A stretch of 64,000 nt of DNA from Nocardia asteroides. Its GTDB lineage: Bacteria; Actinomycetota; Actinomycetes; Mycobacteriales; Mycobacteriaceae. Position numbers and translations under genes: made by a program. Within the stretch, counting starts at the first letter, position 1. Each line of letters begins with the position of its first letter. Shown piece after piece: positions 46,291-54,526 of this stretch. The DNA is taken from NCBI RefSeq assembly GCF_021183625.1, contig NZ_CP089214.1, positions 6,200,001 to 6,264,000 on the forward strand, read 5' to 3'. Below the pieces are notes generated by a model, which made no database searches, was not told the origin of the DNA, and worked only from the letters and a program-made list of their open reading frames with translations.

Positions 46291-47394
46291 TCAGCCCAGG
46301 CGATTCTCCTCGAAGATCGACCGGCCCTTGTACCGGTGCGTGGTGATCTGCCAGACCCAGGTGGCCTGGACCGCGCCGCGCAGATCGGCGACGTGCGCCG
46401 TCACCTGCCCGCCCGAATCGACCTCCGGCCGGGCCGCCACCGCCGCCGCGATCCCCGCGCTGACCTCGCGGAACGCGGTCAACCGGTCGCGCACCACGGT
46501 GGCCGCGTCGGCCACCGCCCCGGCCAGCCCGCCCGCGGGCGCCTCCAGCAGGCACATCGGCACCAGGTTGAAGTCGGCGCCGTCGGCGATGCACTCCTTC
46601 TCGAAGGAGAACACATCGTTCATCAGTGCGCCGATCTCCACCGTGAGCAGGCGCAGCGTGTGCAGCTCGGCGGCGAGCCCGGCCGCCGCCAGCCGCGGCC
46701 AGTCCAGGTAGGCGTCCCGGCCGAACTCGCAGAGCGCGATCGCCGGGTACATCCCGGAGACGTGCGAGCGCAGCTCGATGTAGCCGGCCACCGAGAGCAC
46801 GTCGCCCCGCGCCCTGGCGTTCTGGTCCCGGATGGCGGGGCGCAGGTGCCCCGCGGTGTCGGCGCGGAAGCCGCGCATCCACGCCGGGTCGGCGAGCGCG
46901 GCGGTGCGCTCGAGGTACTCGTGGGTCGCGGCCTCCACCGGCTCCGGATCGGCGGCGGGGCTTCCGGTCTCGAGCAGCCGGGTGAGCCTGCGCACCGTCT
47001 CGCCCGCCGCCGCCTGCTGCTCCGGGGTGAGCGCGGCGAACTTCTCCCGGCCGACGGTGTCGTTGAGCCAGAACAGGATCGCGTTGTAGATGCCGATCAG
47101 CGTCATCCGCTCCGCGGTCACCGCGTTCGGGTGCAGGTACGGCGTCATGCTGTTGTAGTGCGACCCGCCCGGCTCCAGCCAGATGCCGTGTCTGCGGCAG
47201 AACTCCTCCGCCCCGGCCAGCGCCTCGTCCCCGAATCTGTTCGGCGCGAACCCCGCGCAGTACGCGTCGATATCGCTCTCCGCGGTGCTGAACAGCTCCC
47301 GCAGCGACCACCCCCGACCCGTCTCCAGCAACTCGTCGTATTCGGCCCGCATCAGCGCGAGCCGCGCCTCGACCTCCGGCGTGTAACGATCCAC
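46291..47394 (-). CDS. Class I terpene synthase (cluster B border)
   Basis: A 367-aa terpene synthase. The second metal motif NSE is complete (NDVFSFEKE, Asn259-Asp260, Ser263, Glu267). An ELRSHVSG segment 50 residues earlier supplies the pyrophosphate-sensing Arg (209), and a terminal HRYKG provides the conserved RY pair. The first motif is weak: FWLNDTVGRE (Asn111-Asp112) instead of DDxxD. It should ionise a prenyl diphosphate. AAGGAG lies at the start, with GTG codons at 47394 and 47397. Divergent from the desaturase operon. Confidence 0.75.
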   Translation of the reverse strand: MDRYTPEVEARLALMRAEYDELLETGRGWSLRELFSTAESDIDAYCAGFAPNRFGDEALAGAEEFCRRHGIWLEPGGSHYNSMTPYLHPNAVTAERMTLIGIYNAILFWLNDTVGREKFAALTPEQQAAAGETVRRLTRLLETGSPAADPEPVEAATHEYLERTAALADPAWMRGFRADTAGHLRPAIRDQNARARGDVLSVAGYIELRSHVSGMYPAIALCEFGRDAYLDWPRLAAAGLAAELHTLRLLTVEIGALMNDVFSFEKECIADGADFNLVPMCLLEAPAGGLAGAVADAATVVRDRLTAFREVSAGIAAAVAARPEVDSGGQVTAHVADLRGAVQATWVWQITTHRYKGRSIFEENRLG

Positions 47395-47549
47395 CACAGC
47401 ACTCCTTCTAGCTCCCCTTACACCGTAAGAGGCGGCGGCCGGAAATGTGCGGCGGATCGCGGTTCCCGGGTGCTGCGGGGAACATCCTGCGCGGCAGGGG
47501 AATCGATCGGGCAACCCCGGCGGGGGGCTTGTGCGGTTCTTCCCAACGG

Positions 47550-47717
47550 GGGGACGAGGTGTTCCGCGCGCTCGCCGAGCCGCGCAGGCGCTCGGGGACC
47601 AGGCGGCTGTATCGGGCCGAGCCGAGCGGGGGCGAGCAGGCCAGGCCGGCGCCGGCGGGGATCTGGTCCTCCGCGCTGACCAGGGCCGCGGAACTGGCCG
47701 AGGAGGATCCCGCATGA
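47550..47717 (+). pseudogene. ArsR-family regulator remnant
   Basis: One frame reads GDEVFRALAEPRRRS, the N-terminal signature of ArsR repressors, then loses the family pattern (GTRRLYRAEPSGGEQARPAP) with no helix-turn-helix and ends. The rest of the expected 100-residue protein is missing or shifted. It precedes the SRPBCC remnant, the normal partner of such ArsR genes. Confidence 0.5.
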
Positions 47718-48093
47718 CAACGCTCGTCGCGCCCGGCAACCGGTGCCGCCGGTGACCGCGCCGGAGGAGGACGCCCGCGTCCTGCCGCTGACCCGCCCGC
47801 CGATCCGGCGCAGCGTGCTGGTCCGCGCCGGCCGCGCCCGCACCTGGGCGGTCTTTGTGGGCCGGATGGCCGAGTGGTGGCGGCTCGACCCGTTCTCGGC
47901 GGGGAAGGCGCGGGTCCGCGACGTCACCGTGCAGGCGCGGGTCGGCGGCACCGCCGCCGGGCACGCGGACCGCGACCGCCTGCTCTGGGAGCACGGCCGG
48001 CTCAACTGCGACCTGCGCGAGCAGGGGCTGCTCGCGATCACGCCGCGCATGGCATCCCCGGCGACGCGCTGCCCTGACCCTCGCGATACGTGA
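47714..48093 (+). pseudogene. SRPBCC/AHSA1-type gene remnant
   Basis: ATG at 47714, with a GAGGAGG-like site, gives MTTLVAPGN and stops after 13 residues. A frame shift picks up IRRSVLVRAGRARTWAVFVGRMAEWW and PFSAGKARVRDVTV, clearly the N-terminal half of an AHSA1/SRPBCC protein. The following residues no longer match and the frame ends at 48093, so the C-terminal half is lost. Confidence 0.6.
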
Positions 48094-48229
48094 GAATGAT
48101 CGACCGATCAGCAGTTCTTCTCGGCCCCGCCCCCCGGCCGCCCGCACGCATACGCTCGGATCCGTTCGAGCCGAATCCTCGCTCCGGCAGCGGGATTCGG
48201 CATTCCCGACCCGTCGTGAGGGAGCCGCC

Positions 48230-49195
48230 ATGTCCGGCGAGGACGCACCCCGGCGCGCCGCCCCGAGGAAACTCGCGGTGGACAGCCCCTACCTGCACCG
48301 CCTGCAGCGCCGCCACTTCCTGCTCTTCGACGTGGCGCCGATCTTCGGCACCGTGGCCGCGCTCGCCTTCGTGGCGGTGCACCCGATCGGGATCACCGAG
48401 ATCGCGCTGCTGGTCGGCGGCTGGGCGGCCACCGGGCTGGCGATCACCGTCGGCTACCACCGGCTCTTCACCCACCGGACGTTCGAAGCGGCGCCGTCGG
48501 TGCAGGTGGTGCTTGCCGTGCTCGGCTCGATGGCGGGGCAGGGTGGCGTGCTCTCCTGGGTCGCCATCCACCGCAGGCACCACGAGAACGCCGACCGCGA
48601 CGGCGACCCGCACTCGCCCAACCTCTCCGGCGGCGGGTTCCGCGGCCGGGCCCGCGGGCTGCTGCACTCGCACTTCCTCTGGATGCGCCGCCACGAGTAC
48701 CCGAACATCGTGCACTACGCCCCGGACCTGCTGAAGAACCGCCTGCTGCTGAAGGTTTCGCGGTATTACCACTGGTGGGTCGCGCTCGGGATGGCGATTC
48801 CGGCGGTGATCGGCGGGCTGGTGTACCAGAGCTGGACCGGGGCGGTGAGCGGGCTGCTGTGGGGCGGGCTGGTGCGGATGTTCGTGCTGGAGCACATCAT
48901 CTGGGCCATCAACTCCTTCCTGCACATGTTCGGCACCAGGCCGTACCGAGCACGCGGCAACAGCCGCAACGGTGGCGTCTTCGCGCTGCTTTCGTTCGGC
49001 GAGTCCTGGCACAACAACCACCACGCCTTCCCGGACTCGCCCTCCTTCGGGCTGCAGTGGTACCGGCTCGACCCCGGCTACTGGCTGATCTGCCTGCTCG
49101 CCGCCGCCGGGCTGGCCAGGGACGTCGAGGTGCCGTCCCGGGACCGGCTGGAAGCACGGCGCCTCCGCCCCGCCGCCGACGCGGCCACCCCCTGA
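48230..49195 (+). CDS. Membrane acyl-CoA desaturase, delta-9 type (cluster B)
   Basis: A 321-aa integral membrane desaturase with the three histidine boxes HRLFTHR, HRRHH and HNNHH, plus about four membrane helices. Box spacing matches stearoyl-CoA delta-9 desaturases of the DesC/Ole1 group. In this operon it may act on the chain used by the acyl carrier protein and methyltransferase. GGGAG upstream sets ATG 48230. First gene of the rightward cluster; the next gene begins 6 bp after its stop. Confidence 0.85.
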   Translation: MSGEDAPRRAAPRKLAVDSPYLHRLQRRHFLLFDVAPIFGTVAALAFVAVHPIGITEIALLVGGWAATGLAITVGYHRLFTHRTFEAAPSVQVVLAVLGSMAGQGGVLSWVAIHRRHHENADRDGDPHSPNLSGGGFRGRARGLLHSHFLWMRRHEYPNIVHYAPDLLKNRLLLKVSRYYHWWVALGMAIPAVIGGLVYQSWTGAVSGLLWGGLVRMFVLEHIIWAINSFLHMFGTRPYRARGNSRNGGVFALLSFGESWHNNHHAFPDSPSFGLQWYRLDPGYWLICLLAAAGLARDVEVPSRDRLEARRLRPAADAATP

Positions 49196-49201
49196 GAACG
49201 G

Positions 49202-49459
49202 ATGACGACCATGGACCGCACGGAGATCATCACCTGGAGCCGCGGCTACCTCGCCGAGGCGCTCGGCGTGCCGCCCGAGAGTATCGACCCCGCCGCCGAT
49301 TTCGACCGCATCGGGGTGGACTCGGTCGTCGCGGTGGCGCTGCTCATGGAGATCGAGCAGCGCTACGGCGTCGATATCCCGCCGGACGAGCTGTTCGACG
49401 AGCCGACCCTCGACGCTGTCGCGGGCTACCTGGTCGAACGAGCCGGGCAGGTGGCATGA
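49202..49459 (+). CDS. Stand-alone acyl carrier protein (cluster B)
   Basis: An 85-aa carrier protein with the attachment serine in IGVDSVVAVALLMEIEQRYGV (about residue 41) and an acidic helix II/III. It is the counterpart of the cluster A carrier protein, and again its stop overlaps the methyltransferase start (ATGA). It probably receives the acyl group from the acyl-AMP ligase at 51660. Confidence 0.85.
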   Translation: MTTMDRTEIITWSRGYLAEALGVPPESIDPAADFDRIGVDSVVAVALLMEIEQRYGVDIPPDELFDEPTLDAVAGYLVERAGQVA

Positions 49460-49530
49460 GCGAGTCAGGCCCGGAGGCGGTAGCGGAGCGTAGCCACGGA
49501 GGGCCCTCGCTCAGGCCGAATGGATACAGC
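49456..49530 (+). repeat. 75-bp palindromic repeat, copy B
   Basis: 71/75 identical to copy A (14477-14551), the first 57 bases exact. Sits at the same ACP/methyltransferase junction and again keeps the frame open. Confidence 0.85.
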
Positions 49531-50427
49531 ATGAGCGCTTCGGTCTCTACTGCGCGGGCCGAGTCGGCGGCCGCGGCCGTCCGGCACCACTACGACGTCG
49601 GCAACGAGTTCTACGCGCTCTGGCTCGACCCCTCGCTCACCTACTCCTGCGCCATGCCCGCCACCCCGGCCGACACCCTGGCGGCGGCCCAGCAGCGCAA
49701 GCTCAGCTACCACCTGGACGCGGTCCGCGCGCACGACGCCGGCGAGCTGCTCGACATCGGCTGCGGCTGGGGCGCGCTGCTCGCCGTGGCCGCGAGCGAG
49801 GGCGTCGCGCGGCTGACCGGGCTCACCCTCGCCGAGGAGCAGGCCGCGCACGTGCGCGCGCTCGACCTGCCCGGCACCGAGATCGCGGTACGGAACTGGC
49901 TGCACCACGAGCCGGAGCGCCCCGTCGACGGCATCGTCTCGATCGGCGCCTTCGAGCACTTCGCCACCCCGGCGGACAGCCCGGCCGAGAAGATCCGGAT
50001 CTACCGCACCTTCTTCGAGCGCTGCCGGAGCTGGCTGCGCCCCGGCGGTGCGCTCTCGCTGCAGACCATCGCCTACGCCAACATGGCGCGCGACCAGGCC
50101 AGCACCTTCATCCAGCGGGACATCTTCCCGGACGCCGACCTGCCGACCCTCGCCGAGATCACCGCGGCCGCCGACGGCCTGTTCGAGGTGCGCACGGTGC
50201 GCAACGACCGCCTGGACTACGCCTGGACCTGCGAGCAGTGGGCCACCCGGCTCAAGCGCCGCCGCGCCGAGGCGGTCGCGCTCATCGGTCCCGAGATCAC
50301 CAAGCGGTACGAGCGCTACCTGCGGCTCTCCGCGCTCGGGTTCCGGATGGGCAAGATCGGGCTGCTGCGCATCGTGCTCGAGCCCTACCGCAGCGGCCAC
50401 TTCAGCGGAGGCGGGGCCGGGCGGTGA
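49456..50427 (+). CDS. Cyclopropane-fatty-acid-synthase-type methyltransferase (cluster B)
   Basis: A 323-aa SAM methyltransferase of the CFA synthase/mycolic-acid-methyltransferase family: HHYDVGNEFYALWLDPSLTYSCAM is the family N-terminal block, LLDIGCGWGALL (101-106) is motif I, and IGAFEHF carries motif IV. It would methylenate or methylate a double bond in a fatty chain. Residues 1-25 come from the 75-bp repeat; an alternative start is ATG at 49531. The 49456 start keeps the ATGA overlap. Confidence 0.85.
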   Translation: MSESGPEAVAERSHGGPSLRPNGYSMSASVSTARAESAAAAVRHHYDVGNEFYALWLDPSLTYSCAMPATPADTLAAAQQRKLSYHLDAVRAHDAGELLDIGCGWGALLAVAASEGVARLTGLTLAEEQAAHVRALDLPGTEIAVRNWLHHEPERPVDGIVSIGAFEHFATPADSPAEKIRIYRTFFERCRSWLRPGGALSLQTIAYANMARDQASTFIQRDIFPDADLPTLAEITAAADGLFEVRTVRNDRLDYAWTCEQWATRLKRRRAEAVALIGPEITKRYERYLRLSALGFRMGKIGLLRIVLEPYRSGHFSGGGAGR

Positions 50428-51647
50428 CCGCGGCCCCGGTGCGGTTCAACCCGTTCACCGACGAGTTCCGCGCGGACCCGTACCCGATGTACGCCGCGCT
50501 GCGCGAGCACGCCCCGGTGCACCGCACCATGGGCATGTGGGTACTCACCCGCCACGCCGACGTGCGCGCGGTGCTGCGCGACCGCGACTTCGGCGTCGAC
50601 GTCATCCCGCTCGCCCTGCGCCGCCAGGCCGCCCGGCTCGGCGTCGGCGACACCGAGCGGATCGACCGCCTCGGGCTGAAATCGCTGGTCTTCACCGAGA
50701 ACCCGGACCACGCCCGGCTGCGCGCCCTGGTCAACCGGGTCTTCACCGCCTCCGCCGCCGCCCGGCTTCGCCCCCGCGTCACCGCGCTCGCCGAGCGGCT
50801 CATCCGGGACGCCTGGCGCGACGGCGAGACCGAACTCATGGGCTCCTTCGCCGGGCAACTCCCTGTCCTCGCGCTCTGCGACTGGCTGGGGCTGCCCGAG
50901 CAGCTGCACCCGCTGGTCGGCGGCTGGACCCACGACATCCGCTTCCTGCTCGAACCCGGCCTCATGACCGCGGCCGACTTCGCCAGGGTGCGCACCGTGG
51001 TCGACACCTTCACCGCCGAACTGCGCGCGGTGATCGACCGCCGCCGCGCCGAACCGGGCGACGACCTGATCAGCCTGCTGCTCGCGAGCCGCACCGGAGC
51101 AGGCGACCGGCTCTCCGACGAGGAGCTGGCCACCATCGGCATCATGTGCTTCGTCGCAGGCGTCGAGACCACCAAGTCGCTCATCGGCAATGCCGTGCTC
51201 GCGCTCACCGCGCACCCCGCCGCCCAGGACCGGCTGCGCGCCGACCCGGCGCGCAGCGCCGCCGCGGTGGCCGAGACCCTGCGCTACGACAGCCCGCTGC
51301 AGCACACCAAGCGCGTCGCCCGCCGGTCCGTACCGCTCGGCGACCGGGTGCTCCGCGCGGGCGACCAGGTGCTGCTCTGCCTCGGCGCCGCCAACCGCGA
51401 CCCGGCGGCCTTCCCCGAGCCGGACACCTTCGACCTCACCAGGGCGCCAACCGCCCACCTGGCCTTCGGCCACGGCCTGCACGGCTGCCTCGGCGCCCCG
51501 CTGGCCGAGCTCCAGGCCCGCATCGCGCTGGACTGCCTGCTCCGGCTGCCGGGCAGGCTGGTGCGCGCGGGCGAGCCGGAGTGGCAAGACCACAGCTTCA
51601 TCGTGCGCGGCCCGCGGCGGCTGCCGCTCGCCGTCGAGACCGTCTGA
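50424..51647 (+). CDS. Cytochrome P450 (cluster B)
   Basis: A 407-aa P450 with FTENPDHARLR, I-helix AGVETT (245-250), ExxR as ETLR, and heme loop FGHGLHGCLGAP with Cys355. GTG start and the methyltransferase stop overlap as GTGA. It is the oxidative tailoring step of the cluster B fatty-chain module. Confidence 0.9.
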   Translation: MTAAPVRFNPFTDEFRADPYPMYAALREHAPVHRTMGMWVLTRHADVRAVLRDRDFGVDVIPLALRRQAARLGVGDTERIDRLGLKSLVFTENPDHARLRALVNRVFTASAAARLRPRVTALAERLIRDAWRDGETELMGSFAGQLPVLALCDWLGLPEQLHPLVGGWTHDIRFLLEPGLMTAADFARVRTVVDTFTAELRAVIDRRRAEPGDDLISLLLASRTGAGDRLSDEELATIGIMCFVAGVETTKSLIGNAVLALTAHPAAQDRLRADPARSAAAVAETLRYDSPLQHTKRVARRSVPLGDRVLRAGDQVLLCLGAANRDPAAFPEPDTFDLTRAPTAHLAFGHGLHGCLGAPLAELQARIALDCLLRLPGRLVRAGEPEWQDHSFIVRGPRRLPLAVETV

Positions 51648-51659
51648 GGGAGAAACACC

Positions 51660-53375
51660 GTGCTGCTGCCGGATGTCCTGCGCGAGCGTGCCCGCACCGC
51701 ACCGGCGGCCACCGCCTACGTCTTCCTGGACGAGCACGGCGCGGAGACCGCCGCGCTCACCTACGCCGGGCTCGACCTGCGCGCCCGCGCGATCGCGGCC
51801 CGGCTGGCCGCGGTGACCCGTCCGGGCGACCGCGCGCTGCTCGTCTTCCCGTCCGGGCTCGACTTCGTCGCCGCCTTCTTCGCCTGCCTGTACGCCGGGG
51901 TGATCGCGGTGCCGGTGATCCCGCCGCGCCGCGGCCGGGCGCACCCCGCCACGCACGGCATCGTCGCCGGCTGCGACCCCGCCGTCCTGCTGACCGCGGG
52001 CGCGCTGGAGGCCGACCTGCCGGTCCCGCAGCGGATCGCGGTGGACGAGGTGCCCGCCGACGGCCCTGCCCTCGACCCGAAGCCGTGCGCCCCCGACGAC
52101 CCGGCGTTCCTGCAGTACACCTCCGGCTCCACCGGCGCACCCAAGGGCGTGGTGGTGACGCACCGCAACCTGAGCGCCAACCAGGAGATGATCCGCGCCG
52201 CCTTCGGCCACGACGAGCACTCCACCTTCGTCGGCTGGGCCCCGCTCTACCACGACCAGGGGCTGATCGGGAACCTGCTGCAACCCCTGTACCTGGGCGC
52301 GCCCTGCGTCTTGATGGCGCCGCTCACCTTCATCCGCCGCCCGCTGCTCTGGCTCACCGCTGTTTCCCGCTACCGCGCGCACACCAGCGGCGGCCCCAAC
52401 TTCGCCTTCGACGCCTGCGTGCGCCACGCCGAGCGGTCCGGCGTCCCGGCCGGACTCGACCTGAGCAGCTGGCGGGTCGCCTTCAACGGCGCCGAGCCGA
52501 TCCGCGCCGAGACCCTGCGCCGCTTCGCCGCGACCTTCGCCCCGCACGGCTTCGACCCGGGCGCGCTCTACCCCTGCTACGGCCTCGCCGAGGCGACGTT
52601 GCTGGTCAGCGGCGGCATTCCCGGCCGGGGCGCGCGGGAACTGCGCGCCGATATCGCGGAGCTCGGCGCGGGCACGCTGCGCGCGGCGGCGCCGGGGGAG
52701 CCCGCGCGGCTGCTGGTCGGCTCCGGGCGGCCCGCGCCCGGCGTCGACATCCGGATCGTGGACCCGGAGTCGGGGGAGCCGTGCCCGCCGGGGCGGATCG
52801 GCGAGCTTCGCCTCGCGGGGGCGAACGTCGCGGCGGGGTACTGGCGCGACCCGGACGGCACCGCCGCCGTCTTCGGCGGTCGGCGTGGTGCCGGAGACGG
52901 CGAGCAGCTCGACGCCGCGGCCGGTCTGCGCACCGGCGACCTCGGGCAGTTCGTCGACGGCGAGCTGTACGTCACCGGCAGGCACAGGGACCTGCTCATC
53001 GTCCGCGGCCGCAACCACTACCCGCACGACCTCGAACACACCGCCCAGGCCGCGCACCCGGCGGCGCGCGCGGGCGGCACCGCCGCCTTCGCCGCGGGCG
53101 CCGACGACCACCCGGTCCTCGTGCAGGAGATCGAGCGCGGCACCGAGGCGGCGGCGGCCGAGATCGCGGGCGCCATCCGCTCCGCCCTGCTGCGCGACCA
53201 CGACCTGGCCCTCGCCGAGCTGGTGCTGACCGTGCCCGGCGCCCTCCCCAAAACGAGCAGCGGCAAGATCATGCGCGGCGCCGCGCGTGCGCACCACCTC
53301 GGTGCCGGCTTCGAGCGGTGGGGTGCCCCGCCGCTCGAACCGGGCCGCCGGATGAACCTTGGGCCAATTCACTAG
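51660..53375 (+). CDS. Fatty acyl-AMP ligase (cluster B)
   Basis: A 571-aa adenylating enzyme in FAAL style: QYTSGSTGAPKGV (A3), WAPLYHDQGLIGNLLQPLYLG, GGPNFAFDACVRH, FNGAEPIRAETL, YPCYGLAEATLLVSGG, RTGDLGQF and KTSSGKIMRG. FAALs lack CoA ligation and pass acyl-AMP to carrier proteins. It ends the tight desaturase/ACP/methyltransferase/P450/FAAL series. GTG at 51660 follows GAGGGAG. Confidence 0.85.
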   Translation: MLLPDVLRERARTAPAATAYVFLDEHGAETAALTYAGLDLRARAIAARLAAVTRPGDRALLVFPSGLDFVAAFFACLYAGVIAVPVIPPRRGRAHPATHGIVAGCDPAVLLTAGALEADLPVPQRIAVDEVPADGPALDPKPCAPDDPAFLQYTSGSTGAPKGVVVTHRNLSANQEMIRAAFGHDEHSTFVGWAPLYHDQGLIGNLLQPLYLGAPCVLMAPLTFIRRPLLWLTAVSRYRAHTSGGPNFAFDACVRHAERSGVPAGLDLSSWRVAFNGAEPIRAETLRRFAATFAPHGFDPGALYPCYGLAEATLLVSGGIPGRGARELRADIAELGAGTLRAAAPGEPARLLVGSGRPAPGVDIRIVDPESGEPCPPGRIGELRLAGANVAAGYWRDPDGTAAVFGGRRGAGDGEQLDAAAGLRTGDLGQFVDGELYVTGRHRDLLIVRGRNHYPHDLEHTAQAAHPAARAGGTAAFAAGADDHPVLVQEIERGTEAAAAEIAGAIRSALLRDHDLALAELVLTVPGALPKTSSGKIMRGAARAHHLGAGFERWGAPPLEPGRRMNLGPIH

Positions 53376-53506
53376 CACGGCCCCCCGGGCTTCGTCGTGA
53401 GTTAACCCCCGCGCCATGAGCCCGGCTCCCGTACGGCCGGGCAGGTTCATCTGCGGTTACCTCTCGCCGCTAGCGTTTTTCCTACGCGGAAGAAGGGGCC
53501 GGCGTC

Positions 53507-54451
53507 ATGGAGATCCGTCATCTGGTTTCATTCATCACGATCGCCGAAGAACTGCATTTCGGTCGCGCAGCGCAGCGCTTGCATCTGACCCAGCCGAGTC
53601 TCAGCGCCCAGCTGCAGAAGCTGGAGAAATCGCTGGGGGTCCAGCTGGTCGCCCGGAACTCGCACGAGGTCAAGCTGACCCCGGCCGGGCGGGAGTTCGA
53701 GGCACAGGCACGTTTGGTGGTGGCCCAGCTGGACCGGGCCGCCGAGGCGGCCAAGGCCACCGCCGCGGGCCGCTCCGGGCGGCTCGACGTGGGGTACAAC
53801 CTCCCGGCCAGCAGGCACGTCCTCCCGGAGGCACTGGCCAGGATGACCGACCGGCACCCGGACATCGAGGTCTCGCTCTGGGAGAAACGCACCGGCCCGC
53901 AGCTGCAGGCGCTGGCCGACGGCGCGCTCGACATCGGCATGGTCTACGGCCACCCCACCTCGCCGGAGTTCAGGTACCGGCGGCTGCTGCACCGGGTGCC
54001 GCTGGTGGCGGTGGTCGGCCGCAGGCACCGCTGGGCCGAGCGCCCCGGCGTTCCCTTCGCCGAGCTGGCCGGGCAGGACTGCGTGCTCTTCGCCAGGGAG
54101 CAGTGTCCGGCCATGTACGACTCGATCTTCCGGGCCGCCGCGCAGAACGAGATCTCGCTCGCGGTCACGCACACCGCCGACGATCCCGGCGCCACCGCGC
54201 ACATGGTGTCGGTGCGCCCGCTGGTCGGCTTCGCCTCGCTGCCGCGCGCCATCTCGATGGGCATGGGCGGGCCGGGCAACGGCTCGGTGGCGGTGAAACT
54301 CTTCGACCCGGTTCCCACTCTGGATTTGTACGCGGTGTGGCGGGCGAACGAATCGAAACCGGCCGTGGAGATGTTCCTGGATTGCCTGGATTTCCCCGAT
54401 CCGGTGCACATCGAGAGTGCCGCCGCCGTTCCGACCCGCGCGGTTGGATAG
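53507..54451 (+). CDS. LysR-family regulator (cluster B)
   Basis: A 314-aa LysR regulator. The HTH MEIRHLVSFITIAEELHFGRAAQRLHLTQPSLSAQLQKLEKSLGVQLV is textbook, followed by a periplasmic-binding-like co-inducer domain. It lies between two acyl-activating genes in the same direction, so it may govern the downstream genes including the polyketide synthase. No T-N11-A box is pointed out with confidence. Confidence 0.85.
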   Translation: MEIRHLVSFITIAEELHFGRAAQRLHLTQPSLSAQLQKLEKSLGVQLVARNSHEVKLTPAGREFEAQARLVVAQLDRAAEAAKATAAGRSGRLDVGYNLPASRHVLPEALARMTDRHPDIEVSLWEKRTGPQLQALADGALDIGMVYGHPTSPEFRYRRLLHRVPLVAVVGRRHRWAERPGVPFAELAGQDCVLFAREQCPAMYDSIFRAAAQNEISLAVTHTADDPGATAHMVSVRPLVGFASLPRAISMGMGGPGNGSVAVKLFDPVPTLDLYAVWRANESKPAVEMFLDCLDFPDPVHIESAAAVPTRAVG

Positions 54452-54526
54452 GCGATGACATTCGCGCGGTAGGAACAGCTGCCGCGGCCGGATATCGGTT
54501 CGTGATTCCCCGGAGAATTCTGTGGT

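Larger units (their letters stand above)
47398..48229. other. 832-bp gap with decayed genes
   Basis: No intact gene fits. The gap carries the ArsR-like remnant (47550-47717) and SRPBCC-like remnant (47714-48093) listed separately, and about 130 bp of leader before the desaturase. The stretch 47400-47549 shows only the terpene-synthase ribosome site and start region. Confidence 0.6.

Noticed and set aside
47447..47755. 102-residue open frame before the desaturase
   Set aside because: Mostly Gly/Arg/Ala without motifs; only its last codons overlap the decayed SRPBCC start, so it is treated as remnant DNA.
50385..53450. Very long open frame on the minus strand opposite the P450 and FAAL genes of cluster B
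   Set aside because: Composition is Arg/Gly/Ala/Val-rich with no motifs; it is the usual antisense artefact of GC-rich coding DNA. The plus-strand genes have clear motifs.
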